From positions 1 through 8,670 of the forward strand of contig JAZBOW010000064.1 in NCBI GenBank assembly GCA_036351335.1: a DNA stretch of 8,670 nucleotides. The letters are read 5' to 3'. A program made the position numbers and the translations under genes. Below are positions 7,083 to 8,670 of this stretch, one piece after another; the stretch's first letter is position 1, and each line of letters begins with the position of its first letter. This DNA is from UBA4459 sp036351335. Lineage in GTDB: Bacteria; Bacteroidota; Bacteroidia; Bacteroidales; F082. The notes beneath the pieces are model-generated. The model saw only the letters and a program-made list of their open reading frames with translations. It had not been told where the DNA came from and searched no databases.

Positions 7083-8195
7083 CTATCCGGTCTTCCTGTA
7101 ACTTAAAATTGCCCAAGTATAAAAAACAACTGCGAAAGAAACAAGGGCAAAAAACTGCTTGTGGAGCTCGTTAAAACTGCTGCCTTTTAAGTATACCAGC
7201 CGGAAAACCTGCATGATGTATTTCAGTGGACTGATATTGCTGATCAGTTGTGCCCAGCCCGGCATGTTCTCAACCGGGGTATACAGCCCGCTTAAAAAGA
7301 TAAAAGTCAACATAAAGAAAAACATCATTAAAATAGCTTGCTGGACAGTGGTGGCATAATTGGAAATGACCAGTCCGAAACCTGAAAAAGCGACGATAAA
7401 CAAACTGGCAAAGAGGTAAATCGTCAATAAGCTACCGGATGGTTTTAAGTTCCAGTAAAACAATGCAATTCCCATGGCAATGGTCACCACTACATATCCA
7501 ATGACCCAATAAGGAATTAATTTCGATAAGATGAAAGTCCACTTTTTAACGGGTGTTACATTCATTTGTTCGATGGTACCACTTTGTTTTTCTCCAACAA
7601 TATTAAGGGCTGGCAGAAAACCAGTGATCATGGCAAGAATCATCACCAGCAAGGCGGGAACCATAAACACTTCGTATTTGAGTGTCGGGTTGTAACGATA
7701 TAAGGGTACCAGCTCCATTGAAGGAATGGAAACCTTATTGACGTTGTGCATGAGTTTAACACGAACTTCATTGTTGTAATCGGCTATTATATTGGCCAGG
7801 TAAGCACTGCCCAGTCCGCCTTTATTTCCGTTTACCGCATTGGCTGAAACCATCAAATCAGCTTTTTGTTTTTTTATGAGGTCGCGTTCAAAATGCAAGG
7901 GTATCTCCAGTATCACATCCGACTTATCAGCCTCAATGCTTTTCATGGCCTCATCGTATGTACCCGAAACGTTGCTGATCCGGAAATATCCCGACGACTG
8001 CACTTTTTGAATCAATGCCTGCGAATAACTGCTTTTATCGTGGTCGATAACACTCAGATCAATATTCTTCACATCAAAATTGGCGGCATAAGGAAAAATG
8101 ATCATGGCAAATAAAGGCATGATAAAAATGAGCCTCGGAATGAAAACGTTCCGTTTTATCTGCTTAAATTCCTTTTCTATGAGGTAGCGCAACAT
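7083..8195 (-). CDS. ABC-2 type transporter permease (ABC2_membrane_3 type)
   Basis: This 370-residue inner-membrane protein is a permease subunit of an ABC exporter of the YhhJ/YbhR/YbhS type. It has one N-terminal membrane segment (about 21-38), a large extracytoplasmic loop (about 40-172), and five further segments at about 175-198, 225-248, 255-278, 285-304 and 345-365. The cytoplasmic coupling segment GEKQSGTIEQMNVTPVKKW (201-219) and the LSGLYTPVENMPGWAQ ... ISPLKY region (301-326) are characteristic of the family. Its ATG lies 2 bp after the stop codon of the upstream permease gene, so translation is probably coupled and the two permeases probably act as a heterodimer. The exported substrate cannot be told; such systems often move drugs or other hydrophobic compounds. 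It is the last gene of its operon. Confidence 0.9.
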   Translation of the reverse strand: MLRYLIEKEFKQIKRNVFIPRLIFIMPLFAMIIFPYAANFDVKNIDLSVIDHDKSSYSQALIQKVQSSGYFRISNVSGTYDEAMKSIEADKSDVILEIPLHFERDLIKKQKADLMVSANAVNGNKGGLGSAYLANIIADYNNEVRVKLMHNVNKVSIPSMELVPLYRYNPTLKYEVFMVPALLVMILAMITGFLPALNIVGEKQSGTIEQMNVTPVKKWTFILSKLIPYWVIGYVVVTIAMGIALFYWNLKPSGSLLTIYLFASLFIVAFSGFGLVISNYATTVQQAILMMFFFMLTFIFLSGLYTPVENMPGWAQLISNISPLKYIMQVFRLVYLKGSSFNELHKQFFALVSFAVVFYTWAILSYRKTG

Positions 8196-8197
8196 AT

Positions 8198-8670
8198 TTA
8201 ATCGAGTCTGGTTTTAAATTTCTTTAAGCTCACGGTAATTAATATGACGGCCATGGTCACCAGCACAGCCAACTCCGGTAAAATGGATTCAATTCCCAAC
8301 CCCATGATCATTACATTTTTAACTGCAGAGATAAACCATTTTGCGGGTACGATCTGTGCAAATGCTTGCAATAGCAAAGGCATATTTTCAATTGGGAACA
8401 TCAGGCCCGAAAGCAACACGGCCGGTAACATCAAGCCCATAACCGAACCCAGCAAAGCTGCTATTTGCGTATTCACAATGGATGAAATCAGGAGCCCCAA
8501 TGCTAACGAAACAAAAATGAACAAGAGCGATAACATAGACAATAGCATAAAGCTACCCATAACCGGCACATCCAGCACATACACCCCCAGCGCGAGTATG
8601 GTTAAGTAGTTGATGATGGAAATGGTAAAGTAGGGAATCACTTTCGAGAGAATGATCAACAGGGGTGGCA
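8198..8670 (-). CDS. ABC-2 type transporter permease, C-terminal part (5' end outside window)
   Basis: The frame is open to the right edge of the window, reading PPLLIILSKVIPYF at its visible start, so only the last 157 or so residues of the protein are present. The TTG at 8657-8659 is an internal leucine codon. The segment begins at the coupling region (ILSKVIPYF, parallel to ILSKLIPYW in the downstream permease) and continues through hydrophobic membrane segments. It contains LLSGLMFPIENMP, the counterpart of LSGLYTPVENMP in its neighbour, and ends in KKFKTRLD. The two proteins are thus diverged paralogues, as expected of heterodimeric ABC-2 exporters. The ATPase and an HlyD-like membrane-fusion subunit usually precede such a pair and are expected beyond the right edge; that is inference. 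Confidence 0.87.
   Translation of the reverse strand, partial: PPLLIILSKVIPYFTISIINYLTILALGVYVLDVPVMGSFMLLSMLSLLFIFVSLALGLLISSIVNTQIAALLGSVMGLMLPAVLLSGLMFPIENMPLLLQAFAQIVPAKWFISAVKNVMIMGLGIESILPELAVLVTMAVILITVSLKKFKTRLD

Noticed and set aside
8244..8609. A 121-codon open frame on the plus strand
   Set aside because: It is antisense to the membrane segments of the partial ABC permease and shows no recognisable domain.
1..8670. Mobile elements, CRISPR arrays, tRNA or rRNA genes, phage or toxin-antitoxin systems
   Set aside because: I saw no transposase, spaced direct repeats, RNA gene motifs or small paired genes; the gene content is chromosomal and ordered without disruption.

Overview
The window looks like a chromosomal segment from a member of the Bacteroidota. 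The clearest signs are a secreted C25 (gingipain-family) protease ending in a type IX secretion system (T9SS) sorting domain, a promoter upstream of it that fits the Bacteroidota pattern (TTG, 19 bp, TAnnTTTG), AT-rich leaders with little Shine-Dalgarno sequence, and a RecO C-terminus of the Bacteroidota type. The species cannot be named from this stretch. Much of it is ordinary core genome; the secreted protease and its upstream region are the most distinctive part.

Left part (1-2055): the 3' end of recO on the plus strand meets a lipA-lipB pair on the minus strand tail to tail, with one base between the stop codons. LipB moves octanoate from acyl-ACP to lipoyl domains and LipA inserts the two sulfurs. 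Together they form the complete endogenous lipoylation route for pyruvate and 2-oxoglutarate dehydrogenases and the glycine cleavage H protein. All catalytic and cluster-binding residues are visible in both.

Middle (2056-6383): a 200-bp divergent intergenic region carries a good Bacteroidota promoter for the protease, a perfect 8-bp-arm dyad centred about 60 bp upstream of the predicted transcription start, a second inverted repeat over the -33 element, and a palindrome just downstream of the start. The 1357-residue protease follows: signal peptide, propeptide, C25 catalytic domain with a His/Cys dyad, Ig-like domain, two tandem repeats, a jelly-roll-like binding module, two PKD-like domains and the T9SS tail. 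A perfect 36-nt palindrome closes the gene and also serves as terminator for the convergent gene on the other side.

Right part (6403-8670), all on the minus strand: a small secreted DUF2147 protein, a 215-bp AT-rich gap with no recognisable gene, and two ABC-2 type permeases separated by 2 bp. These are the downstream end of an efflux operon whose ATPase and membrane-fusion genes probably lie beyond the right edge. There are no RNA genes, insertion sequences, CRISPR arrays or gene-free stretches longer than 300 bases. I see no convincing new multi-gene system; the points most worth following are the protease subfamily and the layered inverted repeats controlling it.
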